DNA of 20,230 nt from an uncultured Collinsella sp. (GCA_900758885.1 CAAETD010000011.1:1-20230), one strand, 5' to 3'. Positions 1 through 9,685 are shown, numbered from the stretch's first letter. The notes: generated by a model from the letters alone, not told the origin. Made by a program: numbers and translations.

Positions 1-567
1 ATTATCTGGTTTACAACCGAGATAGCGCAGGAGTCCCTCGCACTGACACGGGGTGCCTATAAAGAGAACGAGACGCCCGGACTTGAGCTGCTCTCTCACC
101 TCCGGGTAAGAAGGCCCAACGACACTCTGGACGTACTTGCTATTACGGAAGCGCCAGAGCTCATCGGCGCTCTCGACACCGAAATGGCCGACTTTCAATC
201 GCCCGGGAGCTCCTTCGGCACGAGACAGCTGCTCGCCACGAAGATATCCCGCACCAAAAACAATCCCACCCTCGTCGAGAACTGTTTGGGCGATAGCGCT
301 GAACGCACCACCCGAAGTGCTCTGACCGAGGACCTCAGCGTTGTTATGTTGGACGAGGAAGGCACGCTGCGGCTTAGGCTTGTCCTGCTCGACATTGATG
401 ACCGGGCAAACCTTCTCGCATAGCCCGCATTCGACACACGACTCAGCGTCGACGACTGGATACTCACAGCCTTCAGAGTCATATTCCATGGTTATGCAGC
501 CCTTGGGACATCTGAGAGCACATGCAGAACAGCCACAGCATTTCGATTTGTCGGTTATATTAATCAT
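1..567 (-). CDS. FrhB-like ferredoxin-domain protein (Coenzyme F420 hydrogenase/dehydrogenase beta-subunit family), 3' end outside window
   Basis: The frame reads open from an ATG at 567 to the window edge (189 codons seen), so only the N-terminal half is present. It carries two 4Fe-4S ferredoxin motifs of the form CxxCxxCxxxCP, Cys10/13/16/20 and Cys44/47/50/54. These are followed by the family's STSGGAFSAIA stretch and an IGTPCQCEGL segment. The start is supported by GAGG six bases upstream and lies 9 nt after the stop of the pyruvyl transferase gene, so the two are co-transcribed. Members of this family (PF04422/PF04432) are often found in polysaccharide clusters beside pyruvyl transferases. 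Their reaction there is not settled, and a redox role is inferred from the clusters. It is unlikely to be a true F420-reducing hydrogenase subunit, since no hydrogenase genes are visible. Confidence 0.85.
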   Translation of the reverse strand, partial: MINITDKSKCCGCSACALRCPKGCITMEYDSEGCEYPVVDAESCVECGLCEKVCPVINVEQDKPKPQRAFLVQHNNAEVLGQSTSGGAFSAIAQTVLDEGGIVFGAGYLRGEQLSRAEGAPGRLKVGHFGVESADELWRFRNSKYVQSVVGPSYPEVREQLKSGRLVLFIGTPCQCEGLLRYLGCKPDN

Positions 568-576
568 TAATTTCCT

Positions 577-1779
577 CTATAACTCTAGCGCTGAGGAGAG
601 CCAGCACGCAGACTTAGACCTATACGCCTCTAAACGCGCCTCAACGAGTCCAAAATCAATATCTCTGGCGGAGACGGCAGCGAATTGCTCAGGGCTCTCG
701 CAGATGCGGTCGGCATCACCGAGAACATTCAGGAGCGTGTCGATCCTAGAGTTCGTCGACTGAGAACCCATGTTTTCATGACGACGGAACGAGGAAAACG
801 GCACATGGAAAATGTTGGAGAAGACACTGCCGTGAAAGGAGTCGGTACAGACGTAAGAGGCATGCGAGATAAGACTCACCCACTCAGCGGGGCCGGCGTC
901 CCACGGGTAGATATCGGCGTAGCTTTCGTCGTATTTCACATACTCATCGGGATGCGCAATCGCGACAATCTTCAAGCCGCGCTCATGTGCGAGTCGAACA
1001 GCGCATTCTCGATTCCAGAGATTCTTTCCCATGAAGTAACACAGAACATAAGGCTCATTAGGAACCTCAACATTAGAATTTGCCGAAACATCAGACCATT
1101 TATCTGCGTCAAGAAGCATTGTCGGGTCGCAAACAACCTCACAACGCTCCCCAGTTGCCTTCTGCACTAGATCAGCCCCGGTTTCCTCGCGTACGGATAT
1201 CGCTGAGTAGTCGGAGAGGAAGCGTGCAGTAAGGTCAAGATACTTCTCGGGAAGCCGCGAGACACCGAAGCTGGTGGCATAGGAGACCTTGCGAACCGGC
1301 GGCTTCGCGAAGGAGAGCGTGAAGTAATCGCCTGCTATGTTCACGGGCAGCCAAAGCTGGTCACTGCCCACCAGCACAGTGTCGAACAAATCGACGATGT
1401 CAGAGAGCTCCTCGAAGGAAGCAGTCCTCTCCGTGAACCTGAAATTGGATACCTCAAACTGCTTGAACGCGGTCTTCCTGGCCGCCATCTCCCTACCGAA
1501 GGTTTTATCTAGCTTCTGTTTGGCTCTATGCCCCACGAAGCCAAGCTTAGCTTTATAGAGCTCAGAATCGAAAATGTGCTCAAGATAGTAGCCATTACGG
1601 CCCTTCGAGATGGCCTTGCCCAAGCCTCTCTTGTCGATAGTCAGAGCATCAACACCCATGTCCTCTAGCGCACGCTGAGTGGCGTATGCCTGTAAGACAC
1701 TGCCGAAGTTGATTTTATCGTGGCAGGAAGCGATGGCAACCCTTTTCTTGGTGCTACTAGTCAATTTCGGTCCTTTCAT
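577..1779 (-). CDS. Polysaccharide pyruvyl transferase family protein
   Basis: This 400-residue protein matches the PS_pyruv_trans fold (CsaB/WcaK type, PF04230). The N-terminus has VAIASCHDKINFGSVLQAYA, then VLVGSDQLW near residue 140, KVSYATSFG, ISVREETGADL, CDPTMLLD and, near the C-terminus, SYVCTDSFHGSVFSNIF. The family adds ketal-linked pyruvate from phosphoenolpyruvate to sugar residues of surface polymers, which gives the polymer negative charge. The gene overlaps the preceding glycosyltransferase by 23 nt, which indicates translational coupling. The ATG at 1779 has only a weak upstream purine tract. A TTG five codons in (1764) is better spaced from an AAAGGA and could be the true start. 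Family assignment is firm; the acceptor sugar is unknown. Confidence 0.85.
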   Translation of the reverse strand: MKGPKLTSSTKKRVAIASCHDKINFGSVLQAYATQRALEDMGVDALTIDKRGLGKAISKGRNGYYLEHIFDSELYKAKLGFVGHRAKQKLDKTFGREMAARKTAFKQFEVSNFRFTERTASFEELSDIVDLFDTVLVGSDQLWLPVNIAGDYFTLSFAKPPVRKVSYATSFGVSRLPEKYLDLTARFLSDYSAISVREETGADLVQKATGERCEVVCDPTMLLDADKWSDVSANSNVEVPNEPYVLCYFMGKNLWNRECAVRLAHERGLKIVAIAHPDEYVKYDESYADIYPWDAGPAEWVSLISHASYVCTDSFHGSVFSNIFHVPFSSFRRHENMGSQSTNSRIDTLLNVLGDADRICESPEQFAAVSARDIDFGLVEARLEAYRSKSACWLSSALEL

Positions 1780-2935
1780 GCTCGCCCATGGCGGAGCGGT
1801 AGAAAATCAGGAGTTTTGAGGCGGCAGATGAGATGTCGTAGTCACGAATCAACTCGAGGTCGCATCCGGATGGGTGCTTTCCGACCATCCGCAGGAGTTT
1901 GCGCGCCCACACACCTGGGTCGCTATCGAGCGACTCAAACTCCATGAGCGACGTGGCAGCCGCTTCAGCCGTCACAGTGTCGGAGGCAAGAATTGGCGTC
2001 TGAGCGGCTTGGCACTCTATGCCGACCATGGGAAGGCCCTCATAAAGGCTGGGCAGACAGAACACGTCAAAAGCACGATAGAGCGAAGGCACGTCTACAC
2101 GTGTCCCAAGGAACAAGACCGATCCATCTAAACCGAGCTCGCATGCCTTTTCGTGTATGCAATTCAGAAGCGGGCCGTCCCCCACTAGAGCGAGAACAGA
2201 ACCGGGGCGAAGCTCCAGCAGCTCCTTGAAAATCTCAAGAAGGAAAATATGATTCTTCTGCTCCATGAAACGACCGATATGGCCAACAAGCAGCTGGCCA
2301 TCCGCAACCCCAAGAAGCTCACGCTCGCGAGCGCGGTCCTCCGAATTTGGGCTAAAGACGGAGAGGTCAACAGCGTTGCGCATAATTGTGTAATCGGCGC
2401 CCTTGCCAAACAGCCAGTCACCAGCAAGCCTGCTGCACGCGAGCCTGTGAGTTGGGTAGCGATTCGCCTGAGTCTTAAGAACGGCTTTGAGAGCGTTCTT
2501 CGCGAGCTCCCCCCTTCCACTCGTGGAATGACTGTGGGCAATGCGCACGGGAATGCCAGCCCTCTTTGCTGCACGAAGAGGGAATACCGAAAGCGCGTTG
2601 ATGTGACTATGAACGATAGGCCAGCCCTCTTGCTCAAAGAGCCTGCCGAGCCCCATCTGGTACTCGGCAATATGCTGATATGGGGGGATCTCGAAAACAC
2701 GGCCACCGAGAGTCTCGATCTCATCGCGAGGCACGAGCGTCGAGTCGGAGTCAACTAGAAAGTCAAACTGAACCTGCGAGCGATCAATGCTACGGTAATA
2801 GTTCATAATAACTGACTCGACACCGCCGCCAAGCATCTTGCCCATAACCATGGCAACACGGAAATCGGCGGCAACGCGTCGAGATAGCCCAATTTGAGCA
2901 CAAGAGCTCTTAGGGCAAGCGGCATTACTTATCAA
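1757..2935 (-). CDS. Glycosyltransferase, GT4 family (GT-B fold)
   Basis: A 392-residue retaining-type glycosyltransferase. The N-terminal Rossmann domain begins around residue 26 (RVAMVMGKMLGGGVE) and has HSHINALSVFPLRAAKRAG at 109-127. The C-terminal nucleotide-sugar domain contains LVGHIGRFMEQKNH (216-229), LALVGDGP and the E-x7-E pair Glu299/Glu307 in SLYEGLPMVGIE. It resembles capsule and exopolysaccharide enzymes that add a hexose to the growing lipid-linked unit in the cytoplasm. The start used is a TTG at 2935, overlapping the end of the manC-like gene by 11 nt with GGGGGAG four bases upstream. ATGs at residues 29 and 31 are possible but would cut into the first strand. Donor and acceptor cannot be read from the sequence; GDP-mannose is plausible because its synthesis genes are adjacent. 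Confidence 0.85.
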   Translation of the reverse strand: MISNAACPKSSCAQIGLSRRVAADFRVAMVMGKMLGGGVESVIMNYYRSIDRSQVQFDFLVDSDSTLVPRDEIETLGGRVFEIPPYQHIAEYQMGLGRLFEQEGWPIVHSHINALSVFPLRAAKRAGIPVRIAHSHSTSGRGELAKNALKAVLKTQANRYPTHRLACSRLAGDWLFGKGADYTIMRNAVDLSVFSPNSEDRARERELLGVADGQLLVGHIGRFMEQKNHIFLLEIFKELLELRPGSVLALVGDGPLLNCIHEKACELGLDGSVLFLGTRVDVPSLYRAFDVFCLPSLYEGLPMVGIECQAAQTPILASDTVTAEAAATSLMEFESLDSDPGVWARKLLRMVGKHPSGCDLELIRDYDISSAASKLLIFYRSAMGEHERTEID

Positions 2936-4430
2936 GACACTCCCCCGCCCACATAAACGAAACGCCTGCCCTCATGGCCGCCGACGCGTCGCCAGCCTTA
3001 TCGCCAAACAACGCGCCGCCACTAGGATTTGAGTTAAAACACGCATCGCGGCTAACAGCATCCCCGGTGCCGGCTTTCGGCAATCGCACGGGCCAATTAA
3101 GAAGTTCGACATCTTCCATAACGAGCGTCTCGCCGTACTGGACCTCGATAACATGCAGATCCCCTTCGACTGAGTGCGCCGAGTGTGGCGTTGCCGCGGG
3201 TATTTGCACGACGGAGCCTGCGCTAACCTGCTGAACCAGCCCGTCCAGGACGATCTCGCCGGTGCCGGAGATGACAGTCCAGACCTCCCCGCGGTGCATA
3301 TGCCGCTGGTAGTCGAGCTGGCCGCCCTCGCGGATGATCAGCTCCTTGGTGAGTGCCTTCGCCCCGTCGGGGAAGACGCTGCTGTCGATGACGCGGTACT
3401 CGCCCCAGGAGCGCTGCTCATACATGGGGCGGCTCTCAGCGACTGCGTTGACCTCGGCTTTAATATTCGCCGAAGCCTCCTTACCGGAGACGAGGATGCC
3501 GTCGGGGGTCGCAACTACGACGGAGTCCGTGATGCCAGCGACCACCATCGGAAAGCCGGTCTCGTTGATCACATGGACGTTCTCGCACGTCTTGGGGTCC
3601 ACCACGACGCGGCCGGATGTGTACTCCGCCATCTCGTCGGTCAGCGTGTTCCAGGTGCCCAGGTCCTTCCACTCGCCCGCATAGGAGACCGCGCCGATGG
3701 ACGAGGCCTTCTCCACGACCTCGTAGTCGAAGGAGTTCTTGGGCAGCTCCGCATAGCGAGAACGGAACTCTCCAAAAGTCCCACATGTCAGGTACTTAGC
3801 GGTAAGGCCGGTGAGCCAGCCGAGCTTGAAGGCGAACACGCCACAGTTCCAGAGGGCACCCTGGGAAATGAGATCATGAGCTGTCTTTTCGTCGGGCTTC
3901 TCGGTGAAGCGGACAACTCGGCGGGGCCAGCCCTCCCCCGCCGCGGGCACGATGTAGCCGTACTTGCCGCTGGGATAGGTGGGCTCCACGCCCATGAGGA
4001 CCAGTTCGGCGAAATCCGACTGGACTGCCTCGTCGAGCCTCACGACGCTGTCGTAGTACGCCTGGTCCGCGTAGCTGTCGATGGGCATGACGATGACGGT
4101 GTCGCCCTCGCCCGCGCCCTGCTCGAGCGCGAGGTGCGCGCAGGCGAGCATGATGGCGGGGGCCGTGTCGCGACGCTCGGGCTCGAGGACCAGCGCGTAA
4201 CCTCCCTCAACCTGTCGGCGGATGGACTCCTCCTGGCTCGCGCAGGTGGCGATGGTTATGTCGATGTCGGCATCCACGGCGCCGATCTGGCCGAAGACGC
4301 GCTGGACCATGGAGACGTGGTTGCCGTCCGCATCGCGCAGGACCTTGAGGAACTGCTTGGAGCGGGTGCTGTTGGAGAGCGGCCACAGGCGCGTGCCCGA
4401 GCCGCCGGAGAGCAAGACGAGGTGGATCAT
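2925..4430 (-). CDS. manC: Mannose-1-phosphate guanylyltransferase with C-terminal cupin (ManC-type)
   Basis: 501 residues. The N-terminal nucleotidyltransferase domain has the signature GGSGTRLWPLSNSTRSKQF at 9-27, RRDTAPA at 86-92 and FTEKPD at 175-180. A cupin domain follows (about 335-445) with QRHMHRGEVWTVISGTGE and PAATPHSAHSVEG, the region that carries mannose-6-phosphate isomerase activity in bifunctional type II enzymes. The product would be GDP-mannose from mannose-1-P and GTP. The usual SRxxYPKQ sequence is replaced by SNSTRSKQ, so the substrate is likely but not certain. Residues 446-501 form an Ala/Gly/Ser-rich tail after the cupin whose role I do not recognise. The start ATG overlaps the stop of the mutase gene as TAATG, a coupled junction. 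Confidence 0.85.
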   Translation of the reverse strand: MIHLVLLSGGSGTRLWPLSNSTRSKQFLKVLRDADGNHVSMVQRVFGQIGAVDADIDITIATCASQEESIRRQVEGGYALVLEPERRDTAPAIMLACAHLALEQGAGEGDTVIVMPIDSYADQAYYDSVVRLDEAVQSDFAELVLMGVEPTYPSGKYGYIVPAAGEGWPRRVVRFTEKPDEKTAHDLISQGALWNCGVFAFKLGWLTGLTAKYLTCGTFGEFRSRYAELPKNSFDYEVVEKASSIGAVSYAGEWKDLGTWNTLTDEMAEYTSGRVVVDPKTCENVHVINETGFPMVVAGITDSVVVATPDGILVSGKEASANIKAEVNAVAESRPMYEQRSWGEYRVIDSSVFPDGAKALTKELIIREGGQLDYQRHMHRGEVWTVISGTGEIVLDGLVQQVSAGSVVQIPAATPHSAHSVEGDLHVIEVQYGETLVMEDVELLNWPVRLPKAGTGDAVSRDACFNSNPSGGALFGDKAGDASAAMRAGVSFMWAGECLDK

Positions 4431-6169
4431 TAGTGGGTCCCTCCCAGGATCGACTTAGCGTCCGCGGCCAGCGCGGCGAGCTTTGACTCGGACTCGGCAC
4501 GGTCGGCACCCTTGGCGAACACATAGGCCTTAGCCTTGGGCTCGGTCCCGCTAGGGCGGAACAGGACACGGGAGCCGTCGGCGAGCCTGAACTCTAGGAC
4601 GTCCGCCTCGGGCAGGAGCTGGGGCTCATCGGTCTGGTTGACGACGGGCATCGGCGCGCCCTGCGCGTAATCGATGCGTTGCGCGACGGCGAAGCCACCG
4701 ATCTGCTCCGGACCATGCTCTCGGAGACCGGACATCATCGACGCCATGTCGGACGCCCCCTCGGGGCCCTCGTATGCCTGGCCGAGCAGCACGCTCGACC
4801 AGTAGCCGTATTCCTCATAGAGGCGCTCCATGGCCTCGCAGAGGTCCAGCCCCTTCGTCTTCCAATGTGCGGCGAGCTCGCAGATGAGCATGGAGGCGAC
4901 CACGGCGTCCTTGTCGCGGACGGAGGTGCCGGCGAGGTAGCCGTAGGACTCCTCGAACCCCATGAGGAAGTCGCACTCGCGCCCCTCGGACTCCAGCACA
5001 CCGACCTGCTCGCCGATGAACTTGAAGCCGGTGAGCGTGCGGCGCAGCTCGAGGCCGCGGGCGCGGGCGATATCGTCGGCCATGGGTGCGGACACGATGG
5101 TGGTGCAAGCGACCTCGCGGCCCATGTCCGCGCGGGAGCCGCTCGCCTTGGAGGCGAGGAAGTCGAGCAGGAGCAGGCCCACCTCGTTGCCGGTAAGCAG
5201 CCTGTATTCCCCGGCATGCGGAACGGCGATGCCGACGCGGTCGGTGTCCGGGTCGGTAGCCAGGAGCAGGTCGGGCTTCACCCTGTCGCAGTACTCGAGC
5301 CCGAGTTCCAGCGCCTCGCGCACCTCGGGGTTGGGGTACGGGCAGGTCGGGAAGTCACCGTCCTGGATGCACTGCTCTTCGACGGTCACGACCTCCGCCA
5401 CGCCGATCCCCTCGAGCACTCGGGACACGCACTCCAGGCCGACGCCGTGGAGCGGAGTGTAGACGATGCGGAGCGCCGAGCAGTCCTCACCCGTGGAGAC
5501 CCCGAGCGTCCCCTCTATGTAACGGTCAAGAACTCTGCCGGGAACCCACTGCACCAGCCCCTTATCCAGGGCCCTATCGAACGCCATCGCCTTTACGCCA
5601 TCGAAGCAGTCGACGGGGTCGATGGCCGCCTGGATGGCCTCCGCCGCCTCGACGGTAATCTGGCAGCCGTCGGGGCCGTAGACCTTATAGCCGTTGTATG
5701 CCGCGGGGTTGTGCGACGCGGTGATGTTGACGCCGGCCGAGCAGCCCAAATCGCGGACGGCGAAACTCAATGCAGGCGTGGGCTCAACGCGCTCGAACAG
5801 ATAGGATTTGATGCCGTTGCCCGCGAGCACCTCAGCCACCTGACGCACAAACTCCTCGGAACCGTGACGGGTGTCGCGGCAAAGTGCGACAGTCGGGTTC
5901 TCAAAGGCGCTATTCAGGTAATCCGCCAAGCCCTGTGTAGCCTTACCGACGGTATAGACGTTCAGGCGGTTGGGGCCGAGGCCAAGCTTGCCGCGCAAGC
6001 CGCCGGTGCCAAACTCAAGGTTGCGAAAAAACGAATCTGCCTTTGCAAACTCATCTAGTGCAAGGAGCTCAGCCCTATCGGTGCCCGTCAAACAAGACGC
6101 CCATTTTTTAAAAGCAGACTCAACCTGATTAGTTATCAACTCAATTCTTCCTGAATCTTTGGAGTGCAT
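4430..6169 (-). CDS. Phospho-sugar mutase (phosphoglucomutase/phosphomannomutase, PgcA-like)
   Basis: An alpha-D-phosphohexomutase of 579 residues with the four expected sites: FGTGGLRG (53-60), the phosphoserine loop TASHNP with catalytic Ser152, the metal loop ATDPDTDRVG, the sugar-binding loop GFEESYGY and the phosphate-binding RPSGTEPKAK near the C-terminus. Its length and FGTGGLRG motif fit the PgcA/PGM2 branch rather than the shorter ManB/GlmM types. It interconverts hexose 6- and 1-phosphates. Next to a ManC-type gene, mannose-1-phosphate supply is the likely job, with glucose-1-phosphate as alternative. I chose the ATG at 6169, two bases after the upstream stop, with GGAGGT 11 nt before it. 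An in-frame TTG at 6178 would sit only two bases from that GGAGGT. Confidence 0.9.
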   Translation of the reverse strand: MHSKDSGRIELITNQVESAFKKWASCLTGTDRAELLALDEFAKADSFFRNLEFGTGGLRGKLGLGPNRLNVYTVGKATQGLADYLNSAFENPTVALCRDTRHGSEEFVRQVAEVLAGNGIKSYLFERVEPTPALSFAVRDLGCSAGVNITASHNPAAYNGYKVYGPDGCQITVEAAEAIQAAIDPVDCFDGVKAMAFDRALDKGLVQWVPGRVLDRYIEGTLGVSTGEDCSALRIVYTPLHGVGLECVSRVLEGIGVAEVVTVEEQCIQDGDFPTCPYPNPEVREALELGLEYCDRVKPDLLLATDPDTDRVGIAVPHAGEYRLLTGNEVGLLLLDFLASKASGSRADMGREVACTTIVSAPMADDIARARGLELRRTLTGFKFIGEQVGVLESEGRECDFLMGFEESYGYLAGTSVRDKDAVVASMLICELAAHWKTKGLDLCEAMERLYEEYGYWSSVLLGQAYEGPEGASDMASMMSGLREHGPEQIGGFAVAQRIDYAQGAPMPVVNQTDEPQLLPEADVLEFRLADGSRVLFRPSGTEPKAKAYVFAKGADRAESESKLAALAADAKSILGGTH

Positions 6170-6171
6170 AA

Positions 6172-6972
6172 TTAGCAAGCACCTCCGCCAGTAAAGACCT
6201 CAACGACCGTGAGGAGAACAATCTTCAGGTCCGTAATGATGCCGCGTTTGGCGATGTACTCCAGGTCGCGGCGGACCATGCCGTCAAAGTCGGTGTCGTT
6301 GCGATCCGTCACCTGCCACCAGCCGGTTATCCCGGGCTTCACGGCCAGGCGCTGCAGGTCGTACTCGGTGTACTCCGCCACTTCGTTAGGCAGCGGAGGG
6401 CGCGGGCCCACGACCGACATCTGGCCCAGGAACACGTTGAGGAACTGCGGGAACTCGTCGATGGAGTGCTTGCGGATGAACTTCCCGATCTTGGTGACGC
6501 GCGGGTCCTCCTTCATCTTGAACATGGCGCCGGCGATCTCGTTCTGCTCCTTGAGCTCGGCGAGGCGCTCGTCGGCGTCCTTGTACATGGAGCGGAACTT
6601 CCACATGCGGAAGGTGGACAGGCTACCGTCGCGGCGGGTCTGGCCCACGCGGATCTGGCTATAGAACGGGTTGCCCTCGCTCTCCAGGCGGATGGCCGCG
6701 GCGAGTACAAGGCTGGGTACGGCGATGACGGCCAGCACGCAGCCGCTGAACGCGATGTCGAACGCGCGCTTCACGGCACGGTAGGCCAGGCGCGAGCGGT
6801 CCCAGTCCATGATGGATTGCATGGCCTTGTAACGGCCGGCGCCCTCACGCCGACCCATGGCCTGAGTAATGAGCGCCGCCCCCACGGGCGCTTTCGTCTC
6901 TGTTACTTCTTTAGCAGCCACAGTCAAACTTACGTCCCCGTTCCCCAGGGATCCCCCAATCGGTAAATTCAA
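6172..6972 (-). CDS. Polyprenyl-phosphate sugar-1-phosphate transferase (bacterial sugar transferase)
   Basis: A 266-residue PF02397 protein that would start repeat-unit assembly by moving a sugar-1-phosphate onto undecaprenyl phosphate at the inner membrane face. Visible features are KRAFDIAFSG (68-77), one hydrophobic segment about 72-95, the catalytic-core block KFRSMYKDAD (125-134), HSIDEFPQFLNVFLGQMSVVGPRPP (169-193, quoted in part: HSIDEFPQ, SVVGPRPP) and KPGITGWWQV (212-221). The four N-terminal membrane helices of WcaJ/WbaP are missing, so it is the short, catalytic-domain-only type. The start is uncertain. The TTG at 6972 has no clear ribosome site, and a TTG at residue 16 or GTG at residue 18, after a G-rich stretch, are alternatives. 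The donor sugar is not readable. Confidence 0.88.
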   Translation of the reverse strand: MNLPIGGSLGNGDVSLTVAAKEVTETKAPVGAALITQAMGRREGAGRYKAMQSIMDWDRSRLAYRAVKRAFDIAFSGCVLAVIAVPSLVLAAAIRLESEGNPFYSQIRVGQTRRDGSLSTFRMWKFRSMYKDADERLAELKEQNEIAGAMFKMKEDPRVTKIGKFIRKHSIDEFPQFLNVFLGQMSVVGPRPPLPNEVAEYTEYDLQRLAVKPGITGWWQVTDRNDTDFDGMVRRDLEYIAKRGIITDLKIVLLTVVEVFTGGGAC

Positions 6973-7005
6973 AAATGTGAACGAATAGCCGGTGCAACGT
7001 CTCCC

Positions 7006-7596
7006 TTACGTCTTGATGGGAACGTCGAGCGGAAGCACTTCCCTAAAGCTAGAATCGCCTTCGCCTACGTCCACCAGACACCAGCGCTTGCGACGGTCGA
7101 TCTTGTGCACGCGGGTCTCTTGCCCCACCAAGGGGCCCTGATCTATGTGCAGCACGCCGTCTTCTATGCGCGCAACGCTGTTGCGCACCACGCCGTTGTC
7201 GTCGAGCACGTTGCGGTACCAGTCCTGCGCATCGTCCGGCATGGGCATGTACGCCCGCTCCCTACTGCCGGCGATGCGACAGCCAAAGCTCAACTGGGCC
7301 AGGGCCCTATCGAGCGCGGCGGCATCGTGCGTCGCAACGAAGAAATATTCCTTGTACATGGGTTTGGTTTGGAGCGACCAGGCGCCGTCCCGCTTAAACC
7401 AGAACTCCTTTTGCATCACAAAAGCGTCCTGCATCAACTCGTGCGGGATAATGCAGCGGACCTTTTCGCAGGTCTCGCGCTCTTTTCCATTGGGGGTGTG
7501 GACCAGATACCAGCGAACGCGGCCGTGCTGGCTGTTGGTAATGGCGCCATTAAATGCGCCCGGCAGCTGCTCTTGACGCCGTGCCGTCTGCTCCAT
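7006..7596 (-). CDS. loaP: LoaP-like NusG-family transcription antiterminator
   Basis: 196 residues from the ATG at 7596, chosen because AGGGGG lies seven bases upstream. The open frame continues further upstream but has no such site. An NGN domain runs from about residue 27 (RVRWYLVHTPNGKERETCEKV) through KPMYKEYFFVA (78-88) and QLSFGCRIAG. A C-terminal KOW motif follows, GPLVGQETRVHKIDRRKRW (154-172). NusG paralogues of the LoaP/RfaH type bind elongating RNA polymerase and let it read through terminators in long biosynthetic operons. The position as first gene of a polysaccharide operon, 33 nt before the sugar transferase gene, fits that role. The general NusG fits less well because that gene normally sits with secE and ribosomal genes. 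The LoaP assignment is by family resemblance and context. Confidence 0.8.
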   Translation of the reverse strand: MEQTARRQEQLPGAFNGAITNSQHGRVRWYLVHTPNGKERETCEKVRCIIPHELMQDAFVMQKEFWFKRDGAWSLQTKPMYKEYFFVATHDAAALDRALAQLSFGCRIAGSRERAYMPMPDDAQDWYRNVLDDNGVVRNSVARIEDGVLHIDQGPLVGQETRVHKIDRRKRWCLVDVGEGDSSFREVLPLDVPIKT

Positions 7597-7682
7597 GTTC
7601 TCGCCCCCTTCTCTTGCTTTGCGACGCACGCAAATGCAGGGGCGTTTAGAACAGGCTTCTCGCTCGCAGCTAGGCGCAGTCG

Positions 7683-7816
7683 CAAAAGTACAGGTTTTTG
7701 TAGGGGGGTATGGAGATTCACCTACTAGCAGTACATTTTGCGTAATCTGGGCAAACGTTAATAAATTGCTCGTATAATGGCCTGTGTCGAAAGATACAAA
7801 AACCTGTACCTTTTTG
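7683..7816 (-). repeat. Distant inverted repeat and competing hairpin in the antiterminator-gene leader
   Basis: The 15-mer GTACAGGTTTTTGTA occurs at 7688-7702 and, perfectly inverted, at 7795-7809. Flanking bases extend the match with small gaps (CAAAA before the first copy, its complement after the second). One copy overlaps the candidate -35 and the other lies in the leader. A second pairing uses part of the same arm: on the minus strand CGCAAAATGTAC (7742-7731) can pair with GTACTTTTGCG (7691-7681) with a single bulged T. That hairpin encloses a smaller GTAGG/CCTAC stem. If both outer copies were on one RNA the two folds would exclude each other; if not, the repeat may be a two-site operator. 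Confidence 0.6.
7771..7799 (-). promoter_or_regulatory. Candidate promoter of the polysaccharide operon
   Basis: On the minus strand a TTGTAT (7799-7794) and TATACG (7776-7771) are separated by 17 nt. Transcription would begin near 7764 and leave a leader of about 165 nt before the antiterminator ATG. Both hexamers are imperfect, so this is only a candidate. The -35 overlaps one arm of an inverted repeat. Confidence 0.4.
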
Positions 7817-7822
7817 TGCAAC

Positions 7823-7849
7823 AAAAAAATCCGCTCAACCAGCGGCTTT
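7823..7849 (-). terminator. Second terminator downstream of thrS
   Basis: Read on the minus strand, CCGCT, a five-base loop and AGCGG are followed by A and seven T. It lies between the first thrS terminator and the polysaccharide-operon promoter and so insulates that operon from thrS transcription. Confidence 0.7.
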
Positions 7850-7864
7850 TCTTATTTCGGCATG

Positions 7865-7899
7865 AAAAAGGCGACCGCCCTTTGTGGACGGTCGCCTTT
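7865..7899 (-). terminator. Intrinsic terminator of thrS
   Basis: An 11-bp perfect inverted repeat (7867-7877 with 7889-7899, core GGCGACCG/CGGTCGCC) begins 23 nt after the thrS stop codon. On the minus strand it is followed by a run of five T. The plus strand also ends in TTTG, so weak bidirectional action is possible. Confidence 0.85.
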
Positions 7900-7921
7900 G
7901 TTAATTGTTGTGAAGTTTGCC

Positions 7922-9685
<1,764 letters not shown>

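Noticed and set aside
1..567. F420-dependent hydrogenase or formate dehydrogenase operon
   Set aside because: Only the FrhB-like protein is present, and it sits at the distal side of a polysaccharide operon with no catalytic hydrogenase or dehydrogenase subunit.
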